Assembly: GCA_002281005.1 (NCBI GenBank)
Contig: NCFD01000066.1
Location: 1-6,839, forward strand
Direction of reading: 5' to 3'
Origin: Acidocella sp. 35-58-6
GTDB lineage: Bacteria > Pseudomonadota > Alphaproteobacteria > Acetobacterales > Acetobacteraceae
DNA: 6,839 bases
Shown: piece by piece, positions 1 through 6,839 of the stretch
How the letters are laid out: each line of letters begins with the position of its first letter
Position numbering within the stretch: position 1 is the first letter of the stretch
The notes under the pieces: generated by a model
Told to the model about the DNA's origin: nothing
What the model saw: only the letters and a program-made list of their open reading frames with translations
Database searches by the model: none
Program-made: the position numbers and the translations under genes

Positions 1-2897
1 TCTTCATGCAGTCGCATGGTGGGCTGGCAAAGGCCGATAGCTTTTCCGGCAAGGATGCGGTGCTTTCCGGCCCCGCCGGCGGCATTGTGGGGGCGGCGCG
101 GACGGCGGCGATGGCTGGGTTCACCCATGTGATCGGGTTTGACATGGGCGGCACCTCAACCGATGTGGCGCTGTATGACGGGGCGTTCGAGCGCAGCTTT
201 GAGACCGAGATTGCCGGGGTGCGGCTGCGCGCGCCGATGCTGGCGATTAATACCGTGGCGGCCGGTGGGGGTTCGATATTGAGCTTCGATGGGGCACGCT
301 TGCGGGTGGGGCCAGAGAGTGCCGGGGCCAACCCTGGGCCGGCATGTTATCGCAATGGCGGGCCGCTGACGGTGACGGATGCCAACGTGATGGTGGGGAA
401 AATTCAGCCAGCGCATTTTCCGGCGATATTTGGCTCCAACGGCGATGCGATGCTGGATGCTGAAATTGTGCGTACGAAGTTTGCAGCACTGGCGGCGGAA
501 GTGACGGCGGCGACTGGGGTTTTGCGAAGTGCTAGGGAATTGGCGGAAGGGTTTATCGCGATTGCGGTGGCCAATATGGCGCACGCAATCCGGCAGATTA
601 CCGTGCAGCGAGGGCGTAACCCGGCAGATTTTGTGCTAACCAGTTTTGGTGGCGCAGGCGGGCAGCATGCGTGTCTGGTGGCTGATGAATTGGGAATGGA
701 CCGGATTTTTATTCATCCGCTGGCGGGGGTGCTCTCGGCCTATGGGATGGGCCTCGCGGATTTTTTAATTCTGCGTGAGCAGGCGGTGGAAATTACTTTG
801 ACGCCGGATTCGGTTGATGAACTACAGTCGGTCGCAAGCATGCTGGAGAGCAGTGCTGTGGCGGCATTATGGGCGCAGGATGTTGCTGCGGCGCTGATCC
901 AAACAAAGCAATTTGTACATTTGCGCTATAGCGGCACCGACGCGCCGTTGCCGGTGACGCTGGCGGATTACACTGCGATGGTAGCTGAATTTGAAGCGGC
1001 GCATCAGCGGTTGTTTGGTTTTATCACTGCCGAAAAGTCGATTATTGCCGAGACAGTGGCGGTTGAAGCGATGGCGCCGGGTGATGCGGTGGTGGAGGCA
1101 GCACTTAGCTCCCGCACCGAAGGCGTGTGTGTGCCGGTTGATGAAGTGCAGATTTTTACCGGTGGTGCTGCTCATACCGCGCCGGTGTTTGAACGCACGG
1201 CACTGTTGGCCGGCGATAAATTAAACGGCCCCGCGATGATCCGTGAAGCCAATGCCACCACCATTATCGAGCCCGGTTGGCAAGCGGAAGTTACGTTGCG
1301 GAACCATGTGATTTTGCGCCGTATCATACCTCGGGATAATGCAGTGGTGCAGGATATTTCCCGCGCCGACCCGGTGCTGCTGGAGTTGTTCAATAATTTA
1401 TTCATGGCAATTGCCGAGCAATGCGGCACCGTGCTGCGCAACACCGCACAGAGTGTGAATATCAAGGAACGTCTCGATTTTTCATGCGCGATTTTTGATG
1501 CCGAAGGTGGCTTGATTGCTAATGCGCCGCATGTGCCGGTGCACCTGGGCGCGATGGGGGAGAGCGTGCGGGCAGTGATTCGGGCGCGGCGAGGCTCGTT
1601 AAAGCCGGGCGATGCGGTGGCGCTGAATAATCCGTTTGCGGGAGGTACACACCTGCCGGACATTACGCTGATCACGCCGGTGTTTGATGAGACAGGAAAG
1701 GTGCTGAGGTTTTTTGTGGCCTGCCGGGGGCACCATGCCGATGTGGGCGGGCTGACGCCTGGTTCGACGCCGCCATTTTCCAAAACGCTGGACGATGAAG
1801 GCGTGGTGATCGATAATTTTTTACTGCTGTCCGACGGCGTATTTCAGGAGAAAGCATTCCGGGATATTCTGGCCGGTGCAAAATATCCGGCCCGCAACCC
1901 CGGTCAGAATGTCGCCGATATGCAAGCGCAGATTGCCGCAAATGCAACAGGCGTGGCCGCGCTCAACGGCATTATTACGCGCTATGGCTGGGATGTTGTG
2001 CAGGCTTATATGGGGCATGTGAAGAATAATGCCGAAGCCTCGATCCGCCGGGTGATTGGCAAGCTGCGTGATGGCGCGTTTGATTATGAAATGGATGATG
2101 GCACGAAATTGAAGGTTAGCGTGACCATCGATCATCAGGCGCAATCAGCAGTGATCGATTTTACCGGCACGGGTGCGCCATTGGTTGCGAACAATTTCAA
2201 CGCGCCACCAGCGGTGACGACAGCGGCGGTGTTATATGCGTTCCGCTGTTTGGTAGGCACCGATATTCCCTTGAACGAGGGCTGCCTGAAGCCACTGAAG
2301 ATTGTGATTCCGGCTGGCTGCTTTCTATCACCTTTGCCGGGTGCGGCGGTGGTGGCCGGCAATACCGAAGTGAGCCAGGCGGTAACCGTAGCGTTGCTAG
2401 GGGCGCTTGGTGCGTGCGCAGCATCGCAAGCCACCATGAACAACTTTTTGTTTGGTGATGCCACGCGGCAATATTACGAGACAATTTGCGGTGGCGCCGG
2501 CGCTGGACCGGGCTTTAGCGGAACCGCCGCCGTGCACACGCACATGACCAACACCCGAATGACCGACCCGGAGATCATGGAGTTGCGCTACCCGGTGCGG
2601 GTAGAGGAATTTTCGATCCGGCGTGGTTCCGGCGGGAACGGTAAATACCGTGGTGGTGACGGCGCTATCCGGAAATTACGTTTTTTAGAGCCGATGGTTG
2701 CGACGATTGTTTCATCAGGGCGGCGGCAAGGGCCGTTTGGCTTGGCAGGCGGTGGCGATGGTACCGTGGGGCAGCAGTTTGTGGAGCGCCGCGATGGTGG
2801 CCTGGAGGAACTGGCTGGTTGTGCGCAGGTGAATTTGGCGGCGGGTGATGCGTTTATCATCGCAACACCCGGCGGCGGCGGATACGGCGCGGCATGA
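1..2897 (+). CDS. 5-oxoprolinase, ATP-hydrolysing (fused HyuA-HyuB type), 5'-partial
   Basis: The likely enzyme cleaves 5-oxo-L-proline (pyroglutamate) to L-glutamate using ATP, in the cytoplasm. The frame is open to the left edge. The first ATG (6-8) lies inside the conserved FMQSHGGLA segment, so it is internal; roughly 250-320 N-terminal residues, including the first phosphate-binding motif, are missing. Counting that ATG as residue 1, the HyuA part covers about 1-440, with SGPAGG (21-26), the second actin-like phosphate motif FDMGGTSTD (45-53), AAGGGS (85-90) and FGGAGGQHAC (214-223). The HyuB part covers about 450-963, with the likely metal-binding RGHHADVGG (574-582) followed by LTPGSTPP, then DVVQAYMGH, and the terminal TPGGGGYG (954-961). 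Fusion of both halves in one chain and the HHADVGGLTPGS, QAYMGH and APPAVTTAAV segments resemble eukaryotic and bacterial 5-oxoprolinases more than split N-methylhydantoinases or acetone/acetophenone carboxylases. Those relatives remain possible because substrate cannot be read from sequence alone. No frameshift is visible. Confidence 0.9.
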   Translation, partial: FMQSHGGLAKADSFSGKDAVLSGPAGGIVGAARTAAMAGFTHVIGFDMGGTSTDVALYDGAFERSFETEIAGVRLRAPMLAINTVAAGGGSILSFDGARLRVGPESAGANPGPACYRNGGPLTVTDANVMVGKIQPAHFPAIFGSNGDAMLDAEIVRTKFAALAAEVTAATGVLRSARELAEGFIAIAVANMAHAIRQITVQRGRNPADFVLTSFGGAGGQHACLVADELGMDRIFIHPLAGVLSAYGMGLADFLILREQAVEITLTPDSVDELQSVASMLESSAVAALWAQDVAAALIQTKQFVHLRYSGTDAPLPVTLADYTAMVAEFEAAHQRLFGFITAEKSIIAETVAVEAMAPGDAVVEAALSSRTEGVCVPVDEVQIFTGGAAHTAPVFERTALLAGDKLNGPAMIREANATTIIEPGWQAEVTLRNHVILRRIIPRDNAVVQDISRADPVLLELFNNLFMAIAEQCGTVLRNTAQSVNIKERLDFSCAIFDAEGGLIANAPHVPVHLGAMGESVRAVIRARRGSLKPGDAVALNNPFAGGTHLPDITLITPVFDETGKVLRFFVACRGHHADVGGLTPGSTPPFSKTLDDEGVVIDNFLLLSDGVFQEKAFRDILAGAKYPARNPGQNVADMQAQIAANATGVAALNGIITRYGWDVVQAYMGHVKNNAEASIRRVIGKLRDGAFDYEMDDGTKLKVSVTIDHQAQSAVIDFTGTGAPLVANNFNAPPAVTTAAVLYAFRCLVGTDIPLNEGCLKPLKIVIPAGCFLSPLPGAAVVAGNTEVSQAVTVALLGALGACAASQATMNNFLFGDATRQYYETICGGAGAGPGFSGTAAVHTHMTNTRMTDPEIMELRYPVRVEEFSIRRGSGGNGKYRGGDGAIRKLRFLEPMVATIVSSGRRQGPFGLAGGGDGTVGQQFVERRDGGLEELAGCAQVNLAAGDAFIIATPGGGGYGAA
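2894..2897 (+). other. ATGA stop-start overlap, 5-oxoprolinase to AsmA-like gene
   Basis: The ATG at 2894-2896 overlaps the TGA at 2895-2897. Upstream there is only a weak purine-rich stretch, GGCGGA at 2877-2882, set 11 bases before the ATG, and no proper Shine-Dalgarno sequence. Translation of the AsmA-like protein therefore probably depends on ribosomes finishing the upstream gene (inference). Confidence 0.75.
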
Positions 2898-5701
2898 CAC
2901 GCAAAAGAGCCCTGTGGATTGCAGTACCGGCCGGTGTTTTACTGCTGGCCACGAGCTTGATTTTAGCACTCCCCAGCCTGGTATCCTCACCACAAAACCG
3001 GGCGGCGATTGAGGGGCTGGCGTCGTCGTTGACGGGGCGGAATGTTCATATCAGCGGCAATCTTTCATTGGCCCTTAAACCGGCACCACAGCTTATCGCC
3101 GGTGATGTGACGATAACGGGCCCAGATGCGGAAATTATTACGGCCAAATCGCTGACGCTCGACATTGCGCCAGGGGCTCTGCTGCACGGCGAGCTCAGTG
3201 CCAGTAGTTTGATGCTGCAATCTCCCACGATCAATTTTCCATGGCCGTTGCCCAATGGTGCAGCGGCCATTGCGCCGCCACCGTGGCTGGCAGCCTTGCA
3301 TGCCCAGATCAACGACGGTCAGATCAGCTTTGGCAGTTTGATGTTCAGCCATGTTTCAGCCGATATTTTTACCGGTGCCCAAGGCAGCCTTTCAGTTTCA
3401 GGAAGCGGCATTGTGCAGGGTCAGCACATCACATTGAGCCTCAGCCTTGGTGCACTTGACACAACCGGAACCGCGCCACTGACCATTGATGCGAAAACGG
3501 CGACGACGCAGGCACATCTTTCAGGGGTTTTCTCAACCGAAAATTCCCTGACGGGCAAAATTTCACTGGCCGCAACGGGCACGAACTGGCTTACGCAAGA
3601 CGCGACCAAACCGGTGGCGGCCTCGGGCACCATACATGCTGACACTGCCGGTTGGCGGATCTCAAACTTACTGGCGACGCAAGGGGAGGCACAACTTACC
3701 GGCAACGCGGCTTTTGATTTCGGTAAACCAGATCTCGATCTTCATTTAACGGGCCATCAACTTGACATCCAACCGGCATTAGCAGCGAGCGAACTTGCAA
3801 CCTTGCATGCACTGGCCGTGCATGTGGACGTGAATTTCGATCATTCGACCTTCACGGGTGTGACGCTGCCGAACATCCAGGTACGTGCCAATGTCACGCA
3901 ATCTGGCGTTTCCATCGACGCCCTTCATATTACCCTGCCCGGTAATGGCGCCCTCCGTTTTACGGGGATGATTGACCCTTCAGGGAGTCTCAGTGGCAAA
4001 ACGGCGATTACGGCGGATGATTTTGTGGGTGCGCTGAGTGCTTTTGGCATTAAAGCACCATTGCCGGCCAACTGGCAAACCAGTTTAACAGCAAATCTCA
4101 ATGGCCCGCTCAATCAACTTGATGTTTCTGCCGTTACCGGAACACTTGGGCCCGCCTCATTGAGCGGGACGGCACGGCTGCAAACGACGCCAGGGCATTT
4201 GGCGATCAACGGCGCGTGGCATCTCAGTGATCTCGACCTGACACCCTTGGTGGCGGCGTTAAGCCAGTTCAAACCGGCAAGTAATATCTCGGCCGACATA
4301 GAATTGACAGCCGACCACGCCAGTTTCGATAAAATTTTAATGACGCATTTTTTGATTGATGCTGGTATCTCCGATCAACTTGTGGTTCGCAGGCTTACCG
4401 CCTCACTTTACAATGGAATGGCGGCTGCCAGCTTTACTGTGGCTGCGGGGGGGAAAATCTCGTCGGCCCGCGCGTTGCTGACGCTGCCCTCCGCACTGCC
4501 TTTGGCAGCACTTCTGCCCGCCACATTATCTCCGCCGATTGCGGTGACAAACATGCCATTAGCAGCCTTGATCGAAGCATCAGGCCCGGCGGATGCTTTA
4601 GCGGCCAGCGGTACACTAACGCTGGGACCGTTCAGCATCACCGCCTCACCCGTATTAGATTTGGTTCATTTGGCTGCGAAAGGGCCGCTGACCCTGCGCC
4701 ACCCCAGCGCCATTGCCGCGTTCAAGGCGTTCGGGTTACCGGCCACCATTATGTGGCCAGGTGCTGGTTCGATTTCATTGAGAGCTAACATGGCAATTTC
4801 GCCAGCTCAAATCGGGCTGCCAGATTTTGTGCTCTCCATGGGAGATCTCACCGCGGCTGGCAAATTTTCGATAAGCCCGGAAGATAAAGTTCGAGCCGAC
4901 ATTAACGCCGATACTTTGGCATTGCCGCCGCTGCCGTCTGATCTGTCGGCGCTATGGGCTGGCGTTGCGGTGGCGAGTGGGGCGGTCGATATTTCAGCCA
5001 ACCGTGTTTTATACGCCGGCAACCAGATACTTGGCCCCAGCGCTGGGTCAATTGCGATGCAGCCAAACGATGATGTGTTCACGATCGCACATGCGAGCTT
5101 AGGGAGCGGTACGATGAACGGTCGTATTTCCGCCACCACCGCTCCGGCAACGCCACCAAGCCTCTCAGCCATGATGACTTTAAAGGCTGTTGATTTAACG
5201 GCTGTGCATCTGCCCGCCATGTTTCCGCTGACCTTGCCGAGCGGTTTAGCCGACGGGCAGATCAACCTTACCGCTTCGGGGTTTTCACCGGCAACCTGGG
5301 TAGCGACGCTAAATGGAACAGGTACGGCACAGATTAAAGCTGGCAGTCTCACGGGCTTTAATCTCGGTGGGCTGGGCGATGCGCTGACTTTGCCAAACCG
5401 CGCCACCAGCTTGCGTAACGCGTGCACAACAGGCGCGACCGCGTTTGATCATGTAGCAATCAATGCCACAGTTGATCATGGGATTGTCAAAATTGGCAGT
5501 GCTACTTTGCAAGCTGCATCAGGTAGCGCTTCGGCAACTGGGACGATTGATCTCCCTGATCAAGCCATTGCCCTTAACCTGCACCTGCTTGCAAATGTTG
5601 CATCGCCACCTGATATCGGGTTGGCAATGATCGGCCCTTGGGCAAGTGCGCATAAGGTGCCAGATATCAGAGCTGGATTACACTGGAAGCCAGCGCCTTA
5701 G
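2894..5701 (+). CDS. AsmA family protein, inner-membrane anchored, large periplasmic domain
   Basis: This is an AsmA-like protein of 935 residues, longer than E. coli AsmA (about 617). AsmA and TamB relatives are repeat-beta proteins of the cell envelope implicated in phospholipid transport or outer-membrane homeostasis; the exact role of this one is unknown. A positively charged start (MTRKR) precedes one hydrophobic segment at about residues 6-30, giving an N-in signal anchor with the rest in the periplasm. Next comes the AsmA N-terminal signature: LTGRNVHISGNLSL (46-59), then LKPAPQL and DVTITGPDAE, and a typical segment of alternating polar and hydrophobic residues, KSLTLDIAPGALLHGEL. The middle is Ala/Leu/Ser/Thr-rich and beta-repeat-like, with few charged residues. 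About 808-935 matches the AsmA C-terminal region: GTGTAQIKAGSLTGFNLGGL, then TAFDHVAINATVDHGIVKIG, GTIDLPDQAIAL and a final GPWASAHKVPD. The start fits because the anchor follows directly and the ATG overlaps the upstream stop. The gene ends 3 bp from the convergent nadC. Confidence 0.87.
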   Translation: MTRKRALWIAVPAGVLLLATSLILALPSLVSSPQNRAAIEGLASSLTGRNVHISGNLSLALKPAPQLIAGDVTITGPDAEIITAKSLTLDIAPGALLHGELSASSLMLQSPTINFPWPLPNGAAAIAPPPWLAALHAQINDGQISFGSLMFSHVSADIFTGAQGSLSVSGSGIVQGQHITLSLSLGALDTTGTAPLTIDAKTATTQAHLSGVFSTENSLTGKISLAATGTNWLTQDATKPVAASGTIHADTAGWRISNLLATQGEAQLTGNAAFDFGKPDLDLHLTGHQLDIQPALAASELATLHALAVHVDVNFDHSTFTGVTLPNIQVRANVTQSGVSIDALHITLPGNGALRFTGMIDPSGSLSGKTAITADDFVGALSAFGIKAPLPANWQTSLTANLNGPLNQLDVSAVTGTLGPASLSGTARLQTTPGHLAINGAWHLSDLDLTPLVAALSQFKPASNISADIELTADHASFDKILMTHFLIDAGISDQLVVRRLTASLYNGMAAASFTVAAGGKISSARALLTLPSALPLAALLPATLSPPIAVTNMPLAALIEASGPADALAASGTLTLGPFSITASPVLDLVHLAAKGPLTLRHPSAIAAFKAFGLPATIMWPGAGSISLRANMAISPAQIGLPDFVLSMGDLTAAGKFSISPEDKVRADINADTLALPPLPSDLSALWAGVAVASGAVDISANRVLYAGNQILGPSAGSIAMQPNDDVFTIAHASLGSGTMNGRISATTAPATPPSLSAMMTLKAVDLTAVHLPAMFPLTLPSGLADGQINLTASGFSPATWVATLNGTGTAQIKAGSLTGFNLGGLGDALTLPNRATSLRNACTTGATAFDHVAINATVDHGIVKIGSATLQAASGSASATGTIDLPDQAIALNLHLLANVASPPDIGLAMIGPWASAHKVPDIRAGLHWKPAP

Positions 5702-5715
5702 AGCCTACGCTCTGA
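5698..5715. terminator. Hairpin at the convergent gene junction, candidate bidirectional terminator
   Basis: TTAGAGC (5698-5704) and GCTCTGA (5709-5715) pair as a 7-bp stem, with one T-G wobble, around a 4-base CTAC loop. The five central pairs (AGAGC/GCTCT) are perfect Watson-Crick. It is centred on the 3-bp gap, and its arms and loop include the stop codons of both converging genes. Neither side is followed by a T-tract, so it is not a classical intrinsic terminator. It could instead be a weak transcription barrier, a 3'-end-stabilising structure, or chance. Confidence 0.3.
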
Positions 5716-6547
5716 AATCGAGGCCAATATCCAGTACGCGGACGGTGTGCGTGAGCCAGCCGGCGGAGAGGTAATCAACACCGGTTTCAGCTATGGCTGC
5801 GGCCGTGGCGGGAGAAATCCGGCCTGAGGCTTCAGAGATCGCGCGGCCATCAATGAGGGCGACGGCTTCGCGCAGGCTGGGAAGGTCGAAATTATCGAGC
5901 AATACCACATCCACGCCTTCATCAAGCGCTTCGCCCAATTGCATCAGCGAGTCCACTTCCAACTCAATTTTTACGAGATGCCCGGCGGATTTTTTGGCAG
6001 CCCGCAAAACATTACGGATGCCGCCCGCGATGGCGACGTGATTATCCTTGATGAGAATCGCATCATCCAGCCCAAAGCGATGATTAGCCCCACCGCCGCA
6101 ACGCACCGCGTATTTTTGTGCGAAACGTAAGCCTGGCATGGTTTTGCGGGTACAGGTGATACGGGCTTTGGTGTGGGCAATGGTATCGGCAATGCCGCGG
6201 GTGGCGGTGGCGATACCGGAGAGATGGCCCAGGAAATTCAACGCGACACGTTCGGCGGCGAGAATGCCGCGTGAAGGGCCTTCAATGGTTGCAATAACAT
6301 CGCCAGGCTGCAGCCTGGTACCATCAGCCAGCAGGGCGGTGAATTTGATCGCAGGGTCAATCAGGGAAAAGGCAGTCCGGGCAAAATCCAGCCCAGCCAC
6401 CACGCCAGGTTCACGCGCCTCCAAGACACAAAGGGTGCGGCTGGACTCTGGAATCACGGCTTCGCTGGTGATATCCCCTGCCCTGCCTAAATCCTCCAGC
6501 AACCCGGCCCGAACTGCTTGTTCGACAAGTAAATAAGGCAGGCTCAT
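5705..6547 (-). CDS. nadC: Nicotinate-nucleotide pyrophosphorylase (carboxylating), quinolinate phosphoribosyltransferase
   Basis: NadC converts quinolinate and PRPP to nicotinate mononucleotide, CO2 and pyrophosphate, the last step specific to de novo NAD synthesis, in the cytoplasm. The 280-residue length is normal for the family. An N-terminal sandwich domain (about 1-110, with [15 protein letters not shown] at 16-30) leads into the barrel. Visible motifs are ER (99-100) within [24 protein letters not shown] (133-141), [16 protein letters not shown] (145-160, giving the substrate-binding His156 and Arg157), LIKDNH (165-170), E197 in IELEVDS, D218 in LLDNF, EASGRI (239-244) and [13 protein letters not shown] (256-268). 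All expected catalytic and phosphate-binding elements are present, so it should be active. The ATG overlaps the nadB stop. There is no good Shine-Dalgarno sequence, so translation is probably coupled to nadB. The TAG stop lies 3 bp from the converging AsmA-like gene. Confidence 0.97.
   Translation of the reverse strand: MSLPYLLVEQAVRAGLLEDLGRAGDITSEAVIPESSRTLCVLEAREPGVVAGLDFARTAFSLIDPAIKFTALLADGTRLQPGDVIATIEGPSRGILAAERVALNFLGHLSGIATATRGIADTIAHTKARITCTRKTMPGLRFAQKYAVRCGGGANHRFGLDDAILIKDNHVAIAGGIRNVLRAAKKSAGHLVKIELEVDSLMQLGEALDEGVDVVLLDNFDLPSLREAVALIDGRAISEASGRISPATAAAIAETGVDYLSAGWLTHTVRVLDIGLDFRA
6544..6547 (-). other. ATGA stop-start overlap, nadB to nadC
   Basis: On the - strand the nadC ATG (6547-6545) overlaps the nadB TGA (6546-6544). 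The bases just upstream on that strand (AAAATCGCTGC) have no Shine-Dalgarno-like sequence, which suggests translational coupling within a nad operon (inference). Confidence 0.8.
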
Positions 6548-6839
6548 GCAGCGATTTTCATGGCGGGGAGGTCCCGGATATTGGTGGTAAGCGCGTGCGC
6601 CAAAGCCGGGTTGGTTAGCGGGTAATCAGTGCGGAACTGCCCGCCCCGGCTCTCGGTACGGCGCAAGGCGGCTTGTGCCATCAATAGGGCCAGCAGAGCC
6701 GCGTTAGAGGTTTGTGCGAGTGGGGTTAGCTGCGCAATGGCGCGACTAAGACCCTCTGCGGAACGCAAAATACCAAGGTTTTCACTGCAAATATTTCGAA
6801 TTTCCGGCAGATTGTCGGTCGTTTGGTGCTGGCGCGTGA
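6544..6839 (-). CDS. nadB: L-aspartate oxidase, C-terminal end, 5'-partial
   Basis: NadB is the FAD-dependent enzyme that oxidises L-aspartate to iminoaspartate, which NadA condenses with dihydroxyacetone phosphate to give quinolinate. Only the last 97 residues are in the window, out of roughly 510-540 usual for the family; the FAD-binding and active-site parts lie beyond the right edge. The frame is open to the edge. The visible part is the C-terminal helical domain: [20 protein letters not shown], then a helical Ala/Leu-rich stretch, then [12 protein letters not shown] (6619-6654), the C-terminal signature shared by NadB and the succinate dehydrogenase/fumarate reductase flavoproteins. The immediate nadC neighbour favours NadB over those relatives. 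A TTG at 6768-6766 is an internal Leu codon within the conserved [10 protein letters not shown], not a start. Confidence 0.9.
   Translation of the reverse strand, partial: TRQHQTTDNLPEIRNICSENLGILRSAEGLSRAIAQLTPLAQTSNAALLALLMAQAALRRTESRGGQFRTDYPLTNPALAHALTTNIRDLPAMKIAA

Noticed and set aside
6..8. ATG as the start of the 5-oxoprolinase
   Set aside because: It falls inside a conserved internal segment (FMQSHGGLA) of the HyuA domain, and the frame is open to the window edge. The true start is outside the window.
1172..1783. 203-residue open frame on the - strand
   Set aside because: It lies fully inside the well-conserved 5-oxoprolinase. Its Ser/Arg/Pro-rich translation resembles no family I know and is typical of antisense frames in GC-rich genes.
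2868..2893. GGC-repeat tract before the AsmA-like start as a regulatory repeat
   Set aside because: It encodes the conserved Gly-rich TPGGGGYG tail of 5-oxoprolinase, which explains the repeat through its coding role.
4807..5427. 206-residue open frame on the - strand
   Set aside because: It is antisense to the AsmA-like gene over its conserved C-terminal region. Its translation is low-information and shows no recognisable domain.
6138..6536. 132-residue open frame on the + strand
   Set aside because: It lies inside nadC, whose identity is certain from conserved motifs on the other strand. The Arg/Ser-rich translation looks like a shadow frame.
6766..6768. TTG as the start of a 74-residue - strand protein
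   Set aside because: The frame continues open to 6839, and the upstream residues ([14 protein letters not shown]) match the NadB C-terminal domain, so the TTG is an internal Leu codon.
1..6839. Mobile element, CRISPR array, defence island or biosynthetic cluster
   Set aside because: I saw no transposase, integrase, direct-repeat array, terminal inverted repeats or cargo-like genes. All four genes have ordinary chromosomal identities and pack with almost no spacing.

Overview
The window is almost entirely protein-coding and looks like chromosomal DNA from an alphaproteobacterium. A Rhodospirillales or Acetobacteraceae-like lineage is possible. This rests on moderately high GC, the nadB-nadC gene order and a large AsmA-like protein. 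The taxonomic guess is inference from gene style, because there is no rRNA or other marker gene here. I found no RNA genes, insertion sequences, CRISPR arrays, phage genes, attachment sites or origin-like repeats. No stretch without a gene exceeds 3 bases.

Layout from left to right: (1) Positions 1-2897, + strand, hold the C-terminal three quarters or so of a fused HyuA/HyuB-type ATP-dependent 5-oxoprolinase, whose N-terminus lies off the left edge. (2) Positions 2894-5701, + strand, hold a complete 935-residue AsmA-family protein anchored in the inner membrane; its start overlaps the previous stop in an ATGA junction. (3) Positions 5705-6547, - strand, hold a complete nadC (quinolinate phosphoribosyltransferase). 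(4) Positions 6544-6839, - strand, hold the C-terminal 97 residues of nadB (L-aspartate oxidase), which runs off the right edge and overlaps nadC by another ATGA.

There are therefore two translationally coupled pairs that converge. The left pair joins a glutathione-cycle or pyroglutamate-recycling enzyme to an envelope-lipid protein, with no obvious metabolic link. The right pair is the familiar de novo NAD pathway: NadB makes iminoaspartate, NadA (expected beyond the right edge) makes quinolinate, and NadC converts quinolinate to nicotinate mononucleotide. The two transcription units end only 3 bp apart, and a small perfect hairpin sits on that junction.

I see no previously undescribed system here. 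The points most worth a second look are the coupling of the 5-oxoprolinase to the AsmA protein, the abrupt strand-composition change between those two genes, and the hairpin at the convergent junction.
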